Below, piece after piece: positions 7,134 through 8,096 of a DNA stretch of 8,096 bases. The notes under the pieces are model-generated. The model ran no database searches. It was not told the DNA's origin and saw only the letters and a list, made by a program, of their open reading frames with translations. The DNA lies in contig DATKFM010000031.1 in assembly GCA_035544395.1 (NCBI GenBank), positions 1 through 8,096 of the forward strand, in the 5' to 3' direction. This DNA is from DATKFM01 sp035544395 (GTDB taxonomy: Bacteria; Pseudomonadota; Alphaproteobacteria; Dongiales; Dongiaceae). The position numbers and the translations under genes were made by a program. Numbering within the stretch: the first letter of the stretch is position 1; each line of letters opens with the position of its first letter.

Positions 7134-8096
7134 ATGGCTTCCATGGCTGGCGGCGCCCCCGATAAGGCCGCGCCGCTCCCGGGCGCCCGGCGTGCCGCGC
7201 TGCGCCAGCTCCTGCCCTATCTCTGGCCGGCCGGCGCCTGGGACTTGCGGGTGCGCGTGCTGCTGGCGCTGGCCTGCCTGGCAGTCGCCAAGTTCGCCAA
7301 TGTCATCATTCCCCTGATCTTCAAGGGCATGGTGGACGCGCTGACGGTGAAGCCGGGGTCGGCGGCGGTGACGGTGCTGGCCGTGCCGGTCATGCTGCTG
7401 CTGGCCTATGGCGCCGCGCGCATCTCCACCCAGGCTTTCGCCGAGCTGCGGGACGGCATCTTCGCCAAGGTGGCGCAGCGGGCGATCCGCCGCGTGGCGC
7501 TGCAGACCTTCCAGCATCTGCACAGCTTGTCCCTGCGCTTTCACATGGAGCGGCAGACCGGCGGCCTCTCCCGCGTCGTCGAGCGCGGCGCCAAGGGCAT
7601 CGAGTTCTTTCTCTTCTTCGTGCTGTTCAATGTGCTGCCGACCCTGGTGGAGATCGCCCTGGTCTGCGGCATCCTCTGGGGGCTGTACAATTTCTGGTTC
7701 GCGCTCGTCACCTTCGTCACCATCGCCGGCTATGTCGCCTATACGCTGACGGTCACGGAATGGCGCATCAAGTACCGCCGCTACATGAACCAAGCGGACG
7801 AGGAGGCGAACACCAAGGCGATCGACAGCCTGCTGAACTACGAGACGGTGAAATACTTCAACAATGAAGCCCATGAGTCGCGCCGCTATGACGTGGCGCT
7901 GCAGGCCTATGAGAAGGCGGGGATCAAGAGCCGCGTCACCCTCTCGGTGCTCAATACCGGCCAGGCCTTCATCATCGCCGTCGGCGTGACTCTGATCATG
8001 GCGCTGGCGGCCCGCGGCGTGGTCGCCGGCAATATGAGCATCGGCGATTTCGTGCTGGTGAACGCCTATCTGATCCAGCTCTATCTGCCGCTGAAT
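7134..8096 (+). CDS. atm1: ATM1-type ABC exporter, N-terminal membrane domain (3' end outside window)
   Basis: The frame is open from ATG 7134 to the last base (321 residues) and gives the transmembrane half of an ABC exporter of the ATM1/ABCB7/HMT1 family, inner-membrane homodimers that export glutathione-linked or metal-glutathione compounds. Typical phrases are ALQTFQHLHSLSLRFHMERQ (122-141), TGGLSRVVERGAKGIEF (142-158), NYETVKYFNNE (235-245) and LNTGQAF (273-279). Membrane spans are near 38-62, 76-95, 157-182, 187-205 and 272-294, with a sixth starting near 306. Tyr200, Arg211, Arg215, Asn274 and Gln277 match, with a constant offset of five, the glutathione-pocket residues I recall from Novosphingobium Atm1 (Y195, R206, R210, N269, Q272). 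GGAG at 7122-7125, eight bases before the ATG, supports this start; a second ATG lies at 7143. The nucleotide-binding domain lies beyond the window, as full proteins have about 600 residues. It is divergent from the AlkD-like gene. Confidence 0.94.
   Translation, partial: MASMAGGAPDKAAPLPGARRAALRQLLPYLWPAGAWDLRVRVLLALACLAVAKFANVIIPLIFKGMVDALTVKPGSAAVTVLAVPVMLLLAYGAARISTQAFAELRDGIFAKVAQRAIRRVALQTFQHLHSLSLRFHMERQTGGLSRVVERGAKGIEFFLFFVLFNVLPTLVEIALVCGILWGLYNFWFALVTFVTIAGYVAYTLTVTEWRIKYRRYMNQADEEANTKAIDSLLNYETVKYFNNEAHESRRYDVALQAYEKAGIKSRVTLSVLNTGQAFIIAVGVTLIMALAARGVVAGNMSIGDFVLVNAYLIQLYLPLN

Noticed and set aside
7131..7874. 247-residue open frame on the minus strand opposite the ABC exporter
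   Set aside because: It is antisense to the clear ATM1-type reading frame, with His/Gln/Arg-rich low-complexity translation.

Overview
The window is GC-rich, tightly packed chromosomal DNA. The gene set points to an alphaproteobacterium, probably of Rhodospirillales type. It holds the end of an adenosylcobalamin-dependent methylmalonyl-CoA mutase, a very long two-TM coiled-coil protein built like the Caulobacter polarity factor TipN, a full-length RecQ helicase, an AlkD-type DNA alkylation repair protein and the first half of an ATM1-type ABC exporter. No rRNA, tRNA, CRISPR array, insertion sequence or phage gene was seen. The assignment to a group rests on protein flavour alone.

Layout. At 2-670 (+) is the C-terminal 222 residues of methylmalonyl-CoA mutase, including the B12-binding domain. 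A 38-bp gap with a small hairpin leads to 709-4083 (+), a 1124-residue membrane-anchored coiled-coil protein that appears to contain no cysteine. At 4084-4283 is a 200-bp convergent gap made almost entirely of hairpins: two inverted copies of one REP-like palindrome around a third stem-loop. recQ follows at 4284-6095 (-), and a promoter just upstream of it suggests a leaderless mRNA. The 188-bp gap 6096-6283 carries that promoter, a GTAG-class REP element and a 38-bp nested palindrome. The AlkD-like gene is at 6284-7009 (-). The 124-bp divergent gap 7010-7133 has a perfect 12-bp palindrome overlapping candidate -35 elements on both strands. The ATM1-type exporter starts at 7134 (+) and runs off the window end.

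How the genes relate. The mutase and the coiled-coil gene lie on one strand with a short gap and may share a transcript, though their functions look unrelated (propionyl-CoA metabolism versus cell-envelope or polarity scaffolding). recQ and the AlkD-like gene are both DNA repair genes on the same strand, but recQ seems to have its own promoter. The AlkD-like gene and the exporter are divergent and may share an operator. The exporter fragment keeps the glutathione-binding residues known from bacterial Atm1, so it probably exports glutathione conjugates or metal-glutathione species.

No clearly new multi-gene system is present. The most interesting items are the TipN-like protein with its conserved-looking C-terminal domain, and the unusually dense palindromes in the three gaps around recQ, the AlkD-like gene and the exporter.
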